From: Paracentrotus lividus
Lineage: Eukaryota > Echinodermata > Echinoidea > Camarodonta > Echinidae
DNA length: 64,000 nt
Assembly (NCBI GenBank): GCA_940671915.1
Contig: CALNVZ010002100.1
Coordinates: 12,383,950 to 12,447,949 of the forward strand
Direction of reading: 5' to 3'
Positions 39,201-48,064 of the stretch are shown here, in pieces. The notes under the pieces are model-generated. The model worked only from the letters and a program-made list of their open reading frames with translations. It was not told the origin of the DNA and made no database searches. The translations under genes were made by a program, and so were the position numbers. Each line of letters begins with the position of its first letter. The stretch's first letter is position 1.

Positions 39201-42200
39201 AGCATTTTGTAGCCAATTAACAATATAGGTCAAAATGAAGGTCAAAGGTCAAAGGGGTCAAAAGTCAAAATTCCATGAAGAAGTTTTGTAGCCCTCACCT
39301 AGTGCTATCATATAAAGCAAACAGAATCGAAATCGGATGAAAAATGGCGAAGGAGTAGCATTTTGTAAACAATTAACAATATAGGTCAAAAATCAGAGTC
39401 AAAGGTCAAAGGTCAAAATTCTGTGAAGAAGTTGGTAGCCATCACCTAGTGCTATCATATAAAGCAAACGGAATCGAAATCGGATGAAAAATGGCGAAGG
39501 AGTAGCAAATTGAAGTTTTGATCACATACGGACGCACGGACGGACGGATGGACGGACGGACACCACACCATACACACGTACGGAGCCCGTTTCATAGTCC
39601 CTGCTCGAACTCGTTCGGGGGACAAAAAACCCCTCCTTTTCTTACCATTTACTGTTGTTCTTGTTAGTGGTTTTAAGGAGGCAGGTCATGTTTGTTCACA
39701 CATTTCCTTTCTTTCTACTTATAAATCACAACTTGAGAAAGGACCCAAAGTCAAAGACCCTAAACATTGTGAGTGTTTAAAAATCCTTTGTATGAGTGTT
39801 TAAACTCACTTCTGATGGTGTTTTGACATTGCTGCGAGACTTTCCTGCTGATGGAGTAGATTTCCGCACACCTTGGGCGCTCTTTCTTTCCTTGCCTGCA
39901 GAACTAGGCCTTGGAGTTTTACTTTGATTATCTCTCACCTGTGAAGGAACAATATGAGGGTTTTCTATGACATCTATGGTTATCAAAAACAATTTCTTAC
40001 AATAATTAAATCATTAACACTTTCACGTCTGTTATTTAATTTTCATTGTTATAAAAGGGGCAGCATGGATAATCTTAACATTTCTAACAATAATAGTTTA
40101 TCAAACACTATTATTATCGGTGCAACATTTGTCAAATTTGAAATTTGTGAGGCTAACGAGTGAATGAAAAAAAAAAAAAAAATTATTATGAAATAAACAA
40201 GTCAAATTTTGAGGCTGATAAAATCCCTGTAATCATCAATTATAGAGCTCTTGGAGTGATGGAAATGAATAAAGTTGCAAACGCATAAAATAACCTAAAA
40301 AGACAGCTAAAATAACATTTAAGACCTAGTCAAATTACAAGAGCAGGATATATCACATCTGATTTTCGCAATGTAAATGCCTGAAGCATAGAATTATGCT
40401 ATTAAAAAAAAGCATACAATACAGATAAAAGTACATTGTTACAAAGCTTTTAATACCTTTTTGGAAGGAACTTCTGAAATCGCAGGCAAATCTTTTCCTC
40501 TACTCTCACTCTCAGGAGTTGACTCAATTTCTTGAATATCTGGTTTAGATCCTCTTCTACTATCAGATGAACTTGGTCTCCTGAAAATGAATAAATATTA
40601 TTGTTATGAATATTATTTTTATTGTTAAATTCTCCAAATACTTGCCCCCTTAAAGAAAATTATAGCAAATTTGCCAGAACGCTGAATCATGTTGCAATTT
40701 ACTCAAGTCTCCAAAGAACAAAAAAAAAAAAAAAATGAGGATGATAAGCCTAGTAACAAAATTGATAACAAAATAATTATATGCACAAGTAGCTGCAGGA
40801 TACGGTAATAAAACAGCCAGATAGGGTAGCCTTGCTACAAGTAAGAAGAAAAAAAATTGAAGAAAAGGGAAAGATTAAGCTGAAAGTATTATACTAGTTT
40901 TTTTTAATAATTTGATCTATATAATCCATTGTTTACATGCTCTTTATTATATCATAAACGTATGTTATATTTTGTATTTACTCTATATTCATATACAAAA
41001 TGTTTCTATTTATAATATTACGTTCACATTTATTATTGGAAAATCTGTTTCTTTGTTTCTACTCTCATCCCCCTATATGGGGTCAAAAGAATCTTATCTT
41101 ATAATTTATTTATAGCAAAATGTGACACAATATGTCTACGTTGTTATGTTCCTTGCACGTTTACTGGATTCTAAAATCGTGCTTTAGTGGTTCAGAAAAC
41201 TTTTGTACTTACCATTCCCGGGCAGTTTTTAATAGTTTCAGCACCAAAAATTCTGATAAATCAAACATCTGCTGTTCATGATAGTGTCATATTTTGCTAC
41301 CTATAGTTAAACCACAGCTATTGTGTAACTTAGGAAACCTTTGTGAATACTGGCCAAAATGTCAGAAGAGATTGGGTGTTTGTTGACTAACCTGGCTCTT
41401 GTTCCCTCCAGAAAGATAGCAATATGTTTCTTGATGTATGGGTTTCGGAGGAGTCTTGATACACTAGGCCTCTTCTCTGGGCTCTGATTGAGGGTGGCCT
41501 TGATGAGTTCTACCAGCTCAGCACTGTACTGCTGGGGCATTGCGGGCATCTAAAACAAGGAACATGTGGATGATTTTATTATATTTCGGGAAATTTTCAT
41601 GGTTCTTTTGTTCTAACGAATTTCAAGAGTATCTTTGTGAAAAATTTACACTTCAACATAAGGCTATTTATAGTAATGAAAGCATCAGAAATATTGCAAA
41701 ATTATCCACTTGCTAATTTCCCAAACTAGTACTAAATGGCAAAAATATCTGTACGCGAAAATATTTGCTTATACAGTAATGAAAAATTCATGAAATTTTC
41801 CACTCTTGAATTTCAGTAACTAGCCCAAAATTACAAAAATATCTGTATGCACAAAATAATATTGAATAACTATACTCATTCTTGAAATTAAATCGTACAT
41901 GTATCCACTTATTGTTCATTTCAAGAACATACAGAATCATGTGGAATCTCCCAAATTTTGAAGTTTATTGGACAGGTAGAAGGTCCAACTATAAATATAG
42001 ACATTTTAACAATCTAATTTTTTACATAGTCAAACAAATGTGTGACTCCTGTCTTTAGCTTTCTTGATATATTAAATACATAGATAGATCATCTTACCTT
42101 GCCTCTCAATATCTTGTAGACCAATGAGTTCATGTCTTTGGCATTGAAAGCATGTTTGAGTGTGGTCATCTCATAAACACAGCATCCTAAGGCCCAGACA

Positions 42201-45200
42201 TCAGACTAAGTAAAATATAATAACAATAATATTATGTAAAATTGTAAAAAATAAAACATTCAAAGATCATAGATATACTTGTATCAGCGATTAGGGAGAT
42301 GATAATCTTCATGTGTTCCACCCTGTTTCAGCTACTTAAAAATAAATGTGTTAATAAAAAAGTAAAACAAACAAGTGCCAAAAAAGTCATAAGATAAAAC
42401 AGAAGGATTGAGAACAATCATTACCTTGTGATTATATGGTCTGTTGCTGAATAGCTCTGGACTCATGTAATAGGGTGTTCCAATAAGAGTTGTAGCCATG
42501 TCATTGTTGCCTTCTAGAACCCTTGCAATACCCAGGTCACCAACCTTGATGATCTTACTCTTGGTTAAGAAGATATTCTGTGTCTTGAGATCACGATGCA
42601 GGATGTTTCGCTCATGCATGTACTGTGAAGTGGGTTAAAATATAGGAACAATGTGCTTGGGGTTACACTAAATATGTGTTCATGTTTGATTTCCTCCCCA
42701 AAAGTAATATCTACAAGTACAAAGAAGGAAATTTGTAAAATACTTTGTTTAAAAAAAAAAAAATCTGCTTCTTTTTATCATTCTGTATAATGCCTGCTTT
42801 TTTGTAACATTCTGTATTTTCAATAATTTTCTAAGGATAGACATATATTGGAATGAAAGAATAGTGAACAAATTTGTATCTAGGGGAGAAAAACAATTGT
42901 AACACGGGGCAATTGTAACAGAGGCTCCCATTCCTAACAGAAACACGCTAAAAACTTAACCTGTATACAGAGCATGTACATTTCATCGCTCCACATGCTA
43001 TTTGAGTGTAAACAGTTTTAACAGTTATTTGAACTTTTTACAGCAAAAAAAAATGTTTTTTGAGCAAAAAAGTAATATCTCACACTACCCAATGTTTTTC
43101 TTCTGGACAAATATGTGGTTGAGCTATGGCTGTCATTTTTATTTATTTAGAAGTTATATTCTTAGGCCTGATTTTGCTAAAGTTTCAACGATTAATACCT
43201 GAGCTAAGATAGAAAAAAATCTCTCCAAATATGATTGCCCACCACAGGGGCAATAGTAACAATGCCGTTAAGTAAATACTTTTGCCCCGTACCTAGCCCC
43301 GGGACAATTCAGCGCGCTGCCATCGCCCGTACGGAGCACGTAAACTTATGCAATAATCTCATGCCATGCATATAACAAGTGAAAAATATAATGTAACTTG
43401 AGTCAAGCATTGTCATCTTTTATTATAATTAGCTTATGTGGTTAATGTTGTTTAAATCTTGGATCTGTCAAGTGCATAGCTTTGATAAAGAAAAAAAAAT
43501 GTTACAATTTCATGTGTTACAATTGCCCCGTACGTCTGTTACAATTGCCCCTGGACACGGGGCAATTGTAACACTCGACATCTTGCTTTGAAATGATTAT
43601 GGCTTCAAAATAACTTGTTGTACTTAACCCAAACCTATTCATATGTCAAGCTAAGATATGCATATTTCATTTTATTTAGTTTTAAGCAAGCATTTGGCTT
43701 TAATAAATTTGATAGGTCAAATTTGGAAAAAACTTTTACAATTGTCCCCGGTCTCCCCTATTTATTTAATTTCAGGCAAAAGATACAAACATGTATACAA
43801 GAAATTGATACACAAAAAAATTACCAGAAGAAATATTTTTTCTGTTGAAATGCTTTCCTCATCAATAGTCATTTCATATATCTATTTTGTTTGATGGATG
43901 GGGAAAGAGTGTTTTTCATCCTATCTCACCTGTAAAGCCATGGCGATCTGAACGAACCACTCCACCACTTGGCGTTCTTCTAAGGCCTCGTGCTTCTGCT
44001 GTTTCAGCCTGGTGTAAAGGTCCCCTCCATCACAGAACCCCATTACTATGTACAGGAACCCCTCTTCACTCTCAAAAGAATCTTTGTAAGACACAATGTT
44101 GGGATGACGCAGCTTGGACAGGAGTTTGGCCTCTTGTTCAGCAGCTTTCTTCTCTCGTTTGGAGGCACGGAGCAGCTCCATTTTCTTGATGACAAACTGA
44201 GTAACGTGGATCAAATAGATATCAAAATAGATTGAAAATGATACAATCAGTACTTTAATTTTCAGGTGTGGTCGTCTGTGAGGTATTTTTAATAAAAAAA
44301 TATAGCCTTAAACGGCAACTTGATTTTAAATAAAACTCGACTTCATCAGTGCAAAAAGGAAAAACAATACTTTCTATAAATCGTCGGCTTGGAGCCAGAA
44401 GGGCGCTATTGCAGATCAAGGATGTTCCGTTTGGAGCCAAAAGGGCGATATTACCATTGACTTTGTACAGTAACAGCGCCCTTATGGCTCTCACCGAACA
44501 TCTATAAGATGCAATAACGCCCTTATGGCTCCCAACAAACGAAATGTTGAACCCACATAACATGCATACATGTACTGTCCTAGACATAGGAATTGAATCA
44601 ACCCCAGCAAGAAGCCTGGGGGGCGTTTCACGAAACCTTCATAAGTCTAACTTCTTGACTAAATCGGAGATAGTGAACAACTTGTCCACAAGCGGGTTCC
44701 ACGAAGCCCTCTCTGACAAGATCGAGGACAACAAGCTGACTAAATACTTATGACAGCTCCGGACCTGTCATATCTTTTGGAGAGTGCTGATACGTCAATC
44801 AAACGCAATTTATGGCAAGCGATCAGTTTGGGCGAATTGTTAACAATTGAGTGCTTTTTATATCCAATAGAGAAATAATATCTAGTAATATATCCAATCA
44901 AGAAATAATATTGAGTAAATTGCAAAAGCATTATTTAGCCTACCATAAAGCTATATAAAGAGACTCGCAGAGACTACGTTGGTAGTTAAAATCGATCTAT
45001 TAGTCCCAAAATAAGTAATTTTGAATATCTTTTTTTTTAATTACAATGCACTATTGATTTCTTTTTGTCAGCAAACAGAAAATTTAGGAAAAACCTCAAT
45101 CTAGCTCCATTTTCAGCTAGCACACTTTTTTTATAGTCTGATTTACAAAACTATCAAATTAGCGCATCCGGGGGTACCCATTTCATGTTCTGACGTGGTC

Positions 45201-45778
45201 TTATTAATTTCATGATCGACACCTTCTAAATATACGCAGTAAGGAACATTGTGCGTTCTAATACACATTATATAAATTATACATAATTTTATGAGGTTTC
45301 GTACTGTTATTGACCGATTTTATCACTTCAATTTTCGAGAATATTGAAAATTATGCTAAACCACAATTTCTAAATATCAGCGAAACTGTGATTAAGGCTA
45401 TTACTCGATGACATCATCTCCGATAATATCGATATTACAAATTGTCTAGCTTGGAAGAGCTTCGTGTAACCGACTCAGTAAGATTGGAGCTAACTACGTG
45501 GTTGGCGGATAAAGATATGACTAACTTGTCCATGGTTTCGTGAAACGCCCCCATGAAGAATAAATTATGTCTGAACCAGAACCCTACTCTATCTGCATGT
45601 ACATTTTTTTTTTACCTAGTAACTATACCCAAGAGCTTAGACCCAATATTTTCCAAAGCATACATGTAAGTGTAGAGATATTTACCTGTTTTCTGTCTTT
45701 CTTATGTTTGACCAGCCACACTTCTCCATAGCTACCTTTGCCCACCACCTTGAGGTGTTCGTACAGATCAAGTGACAT
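27275..45778 (-). CDS. NEK4: NIMA-related serine/threonine kinase NEK4, complete, 14 coding exons
   Basis: NEK-family protein kinase. Vertebrate NEK4 is linked to primary cilia, microtubules and the DNA-damage/senescence response. Coding exons (minus strand, 5' to 3'): 45778-45686, 44196-43930, 42622-42425, 42205-42098, 41549-41392, 40580-40457, 39938-39810, 37569-37399, 36662-36587, 35955-35852, 34343-34192, 32891-32659, 32238-32099, 27370-27275. They sum to 2049 bp, giving 682 residues, with GT/AG junctions all in phase. The start is the ATG in [12 protein letters not shown], as in NEK4. Kinase domain about 6-270: P-loop GKGSYGEV 13-20, Lys35 in [12 protein letters not shown] 129-136, DLG 149-151 (DLG replaces DFG, as in NEK4) and GTPYYMSPE 168-176. 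The C-terminal half is low-complexity: a Ser/Arg-rich stretch, a proline-rich [15 protein letters not shown], an acidic DEDEEEE, then a conserved-looking tail ending [11 protein letters not shown]. Shorter than human NEK4 (about 840). Orthology to NEK4 rather than another NEK rests on the N-lobe and [11 protein letters not shown] region. Confidence 0.93.
27964..31274. mobile_element. 3.3-kb hAT-like transposon with 6-bp AAAAGT duplication in the last NEK4 intron
   Basis: Terminal inverted repeats CAGGCCTTCAAG (27964-27975) and CTTGAAGGCCTG (31263-31274) are perfect over 12 bp, with AAAAGT directly outside both. Subterminal regions at both ends are arrays of AAAAGTAGGA (left about 27985-28110, right about 31165-31260), in the arrangement of transposase-binding repeats. 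A decayed transposase reading frame lies inside on the minus strand (separate entry). It sits wholly within the intron between the 32099 and 27370 exon edges, so it does not disturb the kinase coding sequence. Confidence 0.88.
28640..29484 (-). pseudogene. decayed hAT-like transposase inside the 3.3-kb element
   Basis: On the minus strand the frame reads [11 protein letters not shown] and, after one frameshift, [19 protein letters not shown], then [21 protein letters not shown] and RHPLAGRK in shifting frames. A further segment at 28856-28647 includes [13 protein letters not shown]. The 'DGPN...W..LN' block followed by a 'NLH' and a 'FNSF' block is the layout I know from large hAT-like transposases found in aquatic animals. 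Stops and shifts mean it is inactive. The family assignment is by motif memory, not a search. Confidence 0.6.
33053..33300 (+). pseudogene. coding-like fragment of unknown origin in a NEK4 intron
   Basis: The plus frame from 33053 reads [20 protein letters not shown], then [19 protein letters not shown] and [10 protein letters not shown] to a stop. A +1 shift then continues [20 protein letters not shown] and [12 protein letters not shown]. The biased, protein-like composition across about 80 residues with a single break suggests a retroposed or transposon-borne coding remnant. I do not recognise the family. It is antisense to NEK4 and lies between its exons at 34192 and 32891. Confidence 0.4.
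33308..33545. mobile_element. TACTGTATTCGCT-ended MITE, copy 1
   Basis: Begins TACTGTATTCGCTGTTATTTTCGCG (split at the G/C run) and ends GCGAATATTTCCACGAGTACAATA. A diverged second copy lies at about 62216-62440 with the same order of words (TTCGCG, GCGGCC, GCATGTTTTTAAATTC, GAAAATTAATGTA). Non-autonomous. TACTGTA-type ends are compatible with a mariner-like MITE. Confidence 0.65.
34440..35200. repeat. dispersed repeat related to the 21.7-22.1 kb block
   Basis: Shares ordered words with 21765-22060: GAAATACATAAG, GTACAATKGTTAGGAATSCTA, TAAATTAGYATAATTAATTAAT and CATCRCACACTACYATYKTGCAAATTTTC. It lies in the NEK4 intron between the 35852 and 34343 exon edges. Non-coding. Confidence 0.6.
36195..36352 (-). 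mobile_element. tRNA-derived SINE
   Basis: On the minus strand the head reads GGCAAGTTGGTTTAGTCGTT AGAGCG (A-box-like) and about 40 nt later GGGTTCAAATCTGTCCC (B-box-like). This is the spacing of an RNA polymerase III internal promoter, followed by an unrelated body. It lacks a clean cloverleaf, so a SINE is more likely than a functional tRNA gene. In a NEK4 intron. Confidence 0.55.
37922..39624. mobile_element. 1.7-kb element built of about 11 copies of a 127-156 bp minisatellite with AGGTCA direct repeats
   Basis: Tandem units recur near 37960, 38121, 38269, 38416, 38570, 38697, 38851, 38992, 39147, 39303 and 39450. Each contains CCTAGTGCTATCACATAAAG, GAATCGAAATCGGATGAAAA, GGAGTAGCATTTTGTAGCC and a stretch of AGGTCAAAGGTCA. 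The end is a (GGAC)n segment plus CGGAGCCCGTTTCAT and a TTCGGGGGACA terminus. Short inverted ends TGTCCCC (37922) and GGGGACA (39618) bound the unit. It sits in the NEK4 intron between the 39810 and 37569 exon edges. The 133-codon antisense open frame here is repeat by-product. Confidence 0.8.
42881..43760. mobile_element. 0.88-kb element with TGTTACAATTGCCCC motif array
   Basis: Ends TAGGGGAGA (42881) and TCTCCCCTA (to 43760). GGGGCAATTGTAAC or its complement occurs near 42890, 42905, 43245 (as GGGGCAATAGTAAC), 43515, 43535, 43560 and 43738. Copies at about 43538 and 43560 face each other as a hairpin. No coding capacity. It lies in the NEK4 intron between the 43930 and 42622 exon edges. Confidence 0.7.
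44389..44535. mobile_element. palindromic MITE with TTGGAGCCATAAGGGCG-type ends
   Basis: Left TTGGAGCCAGAAGGGCGCTA and right GCCCTTATGGCTCCCAA are inverted. Each half carries a second internal copy (GGAGCCAAAAGGGCG, GCGCCCTTATGGCTC) and GATGTTC/GAACATC. About 147 bp, in the first coding NEK4 intron. Confidence 0.7.
44619..45552. mobile_element. 935-bp element with GGGGGCGTTTCACGAAACC inverted ends
   Basis: The left 19 bp are mirrored exactly at the right end as GGTTTCGTGAAACGCCCCC. Subterminal TAAGTCTAACTTC and GACTAACTTGTC words add weaker pairing. No coding sequence, so it is non-autonomous. It sits in the first coding NEK4 intron. It shares ends with the 12112-12284 MITE. Confidence 0.85.
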
Positions 45779-45789
45779 CTTGCCAGCTT
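45779..45789 (-). other. NEK4 5'UTR remainder next to a splice acceptor
   Basis: The 11 bases before the start codon follow a TTTAG acceptor on the minus strand, so translation starts 11 nt into an internal exon and a non-coding leader exon must lie upstream (higher coordinates). Confidence 0.6.
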
Positions 45790-46334
45790 CTAAATGTGGT
45801 TGATATAAAATCAAAGAGAATAAATTAATTTATTATTCCACATCAATTTAATAAATTAAAGTGATATGCCATGTCAACTAGTTTGGCTAAACAGGGGAGT
45901 GAGCTATTTATTATAAGGAGCTTGAGTAAGAGGGGAAAGGGCAGGGAGAAGTAAAAGTGGAACACAAACTTGGTATTCCTCTTAATTCTTTCTCTTCTTC
46001 CGTCCATCTTTAGGCTCCATTCTCTCCTGAAACCCATATTTCCCTCCTGTCTCAGAACATGTCCCAACTACCTTATTCCAACAACGCGTAACCAAATACT
46101 ATTCTGCAAAACCGATTGCCGGGCGGAAAACATCTCCTCATTCTATCAGCGATATTTTTTTAACCATAATATTTTAAATGATTTTAATAATCTTTTAGAG
46201 TAGAATTTTTTTTTTCTTCTGGTGGGAGGATCGTCAGATAAAGGAGGTAAGTTTTTCATATTATCGCTGATTTCCCCTTAAGGGACCGAATACTGGGCGC
46301 GCTACCCTATAGATCTAGACCTCTGAACTAACCC

Positions 46335-46825
46335 CTGGCCACACAAGGAACTGAACTATCTGGGACTAATGACAAGACTCAGTAAGAAAACTTTCAGAAA
46401 ACAAACTTAATTTTTCACTTTTTAAAATCACATTTTCAACTTATCTTTCTTCAATAACTAAGTGTTTGGATGTTCCTTTTACTATCCCTGATGTTTTCAA
46501 GTTTTCTTTTACTTCTTGGATGAAAAATTATTTTTTAAAGTCCACTTTCTGAAAATTTCCCCGCACGTTTTTGGCAGGAGAGGGAAAAAATTCAGTGATG
46601 TTCTAATTTTTTTTTCATGATTTTGATTTCAAATTTATCCAACTTATTCACTGTGTCTTATATTGACATAGACATGATATACTAACTAATTTTGGAGCAG
46701 AAAGTGATTGCAAAAAGGAGAAAAACCTTAGATAAAACAACATTGACAAGGTTGCAAAATTTTCCCCAAAATATGGTAGTTTGGTCCACGAGGTCAACAC
46801 TTCAATACTAAAGTATTGACATCGT
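46335..46825 (+). repeat. 0.49-kb dispersed repeat, copy 1
   Basis: Shares long ordered identity with 53938-54422 (CTGGGACTAATGACAAGACT, GTAAGAAAACTTTCAGAAAA, TTTAAAGTCCACTTT, TTGGTCCACGAGGTCAA, ACTAAAGTATTGAC). Same orientation; no terminal inverted repeats seen. Confidence 0.8.
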
Positions 46826-46937
46826 ATCATGAGTGCCCCTGGCCTAGTCTAGACTCTCTTGGCCTACCACCATTCACCAGATATCACTGACATGCACATT
46901 CCAAAAATAATTAGATTCTGGATTAGAAACGTTAAAA

Positions 46938-47197
46938 GGGCGATTCCATGCTGTGTCGTACGGAACATTTTGACAACATTTAACATCTTTTTGGTATGAA
47001 AAATAAAGAATATTTTCTTGATTGATGGTGATCCTCAAGTAGTACAAAGAGGGGCACAAGAACCAACAATTAACTTTACTTGATTAGATCTACACATCAT
47101 TTACAATTGAAATGGAAATAGTAGTAGAGTGTCGTACGGGACACAAAAATAACAGACACAACAAAGAGACAAAAACAACAACAGTATGGAATCGCCC
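46938..47197. mobile_element. short GGGCGATTCCATG element with two GTGTCGTACGGGAC motifs
   Basis: Ends GGGCGATTCCATG (46938) and ATGGAATCGCCC (to 47197). It carries the motif TGTGTCGTACGGAAC near 46951 and GTGTCGTACGGGACAC near 47130. It is a deletion relative of the 2.6 kb element at 48065-50685. No matching target-site duplication was seen. Confidence 0.75.
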
Positions 47198-47390
47198 CAA
47201 ATCATTTTCCAGAGTCTGAACGTCTTTGTAACAGTTAGATCTAGATTTTTAGCACAAAATGTTAGAAAATATTGTGAAGAACAAATATTGATGATGTCTT
47301 GATGATAAAAAGTATTCGACGTATATTTTTGGCTTAATCCTGATGCAAATTAGGCTTCATTTTTGTTAAGTGTCCAGACACTCAACCCCC

Positions 47391-47450
47391 TAGACCGAGG
47401 CTGCTCTGTCTTTATCGCGTTTACGATGAGGACAGAGCAGCCTCGGTCTA
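47391..47450. other. perfect 20-bp stem-loop
   Basis: TAGACCGAGGCTGCTCTGTC at 47391-47410 and its exact reverse complement at 47431-47450, separated by a 20-nt loop. It is near the putative NEK4 leader exon (intron side). Function unknown. Confidence 0.9.
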
Positions 47451-47649
47451 CCAACTCTCCCCCCCCACCCCCCATCCTACCAGTAGTCAGTACCGTACAC
47501 ATCACGGCGATGTGGTGGCAGTGCAGTGCAGTGGCAGTGACAGTGCTGTGCTGTGTGCATGCATGAAATCAATGAATCTTCGTGTATAGAGAGAAAGATT
47601 TGCAATACAATCATGAAATTAAAAGTTCAATATACAAACGAGCTCTTAC

Positions 47650-47760
47650 CTCTCTCACAGTCTACGAAATTTAGCAAGCACTATATCACAAATGCAGCAA
47701 CTTCGGGAAAATCCCCTAAGAAATTACCGTTCCTTGCTTTGGCAACGATACGCTAGACCA
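47650..47760 (-). other. candidate non-coding first exon of NEK4
   Basis: On the minus strand a strong donor GAG/GTAAGAG occurs at 47650/47649. It could join the acceptor before 45789 to make a spliced leader exon with a 1.86 kb intron. The upstream limit (about 47760) is a guess; no TATA box was identified. Confidence 0.35.
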
Positions 47761-47949
47761 TCGACCACCGACTGGAATTGTTACAAATTGATGAAACGAG
47801 CGTTGGGATCGAGAATGGTACCATTTCTTTGTTCATACCTCCAATATTTTACGTTTGTCAACAGCTGGACGAGGGGGGGGGGGGGTGTTAGGCCTGTGCA
47901 GTCACCATCTGAAACATTATTCCTTGAAATCCTTGTGTAGTAAATACAA

Positions 47950-47993
47950 AAAAAAAATAATAATAATAATAATAGTAATAATAAATAAATAAA

Positions 47994-48021
<28 letters not shown>
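47950..48021. repeat. (AAT)n followed by (TA)n microsatellite
   Basis: AATAAT and AAAT repeats then about 12 TA units. It borders the left end of the 2.6 kb element. Confidence 0.9.
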
Positions 48022-48024
<3 letters not shown>

Positions 48025-48064
48025 TAAATAAATTTTTAGGTCTATGCCTCTGATATATATATAT

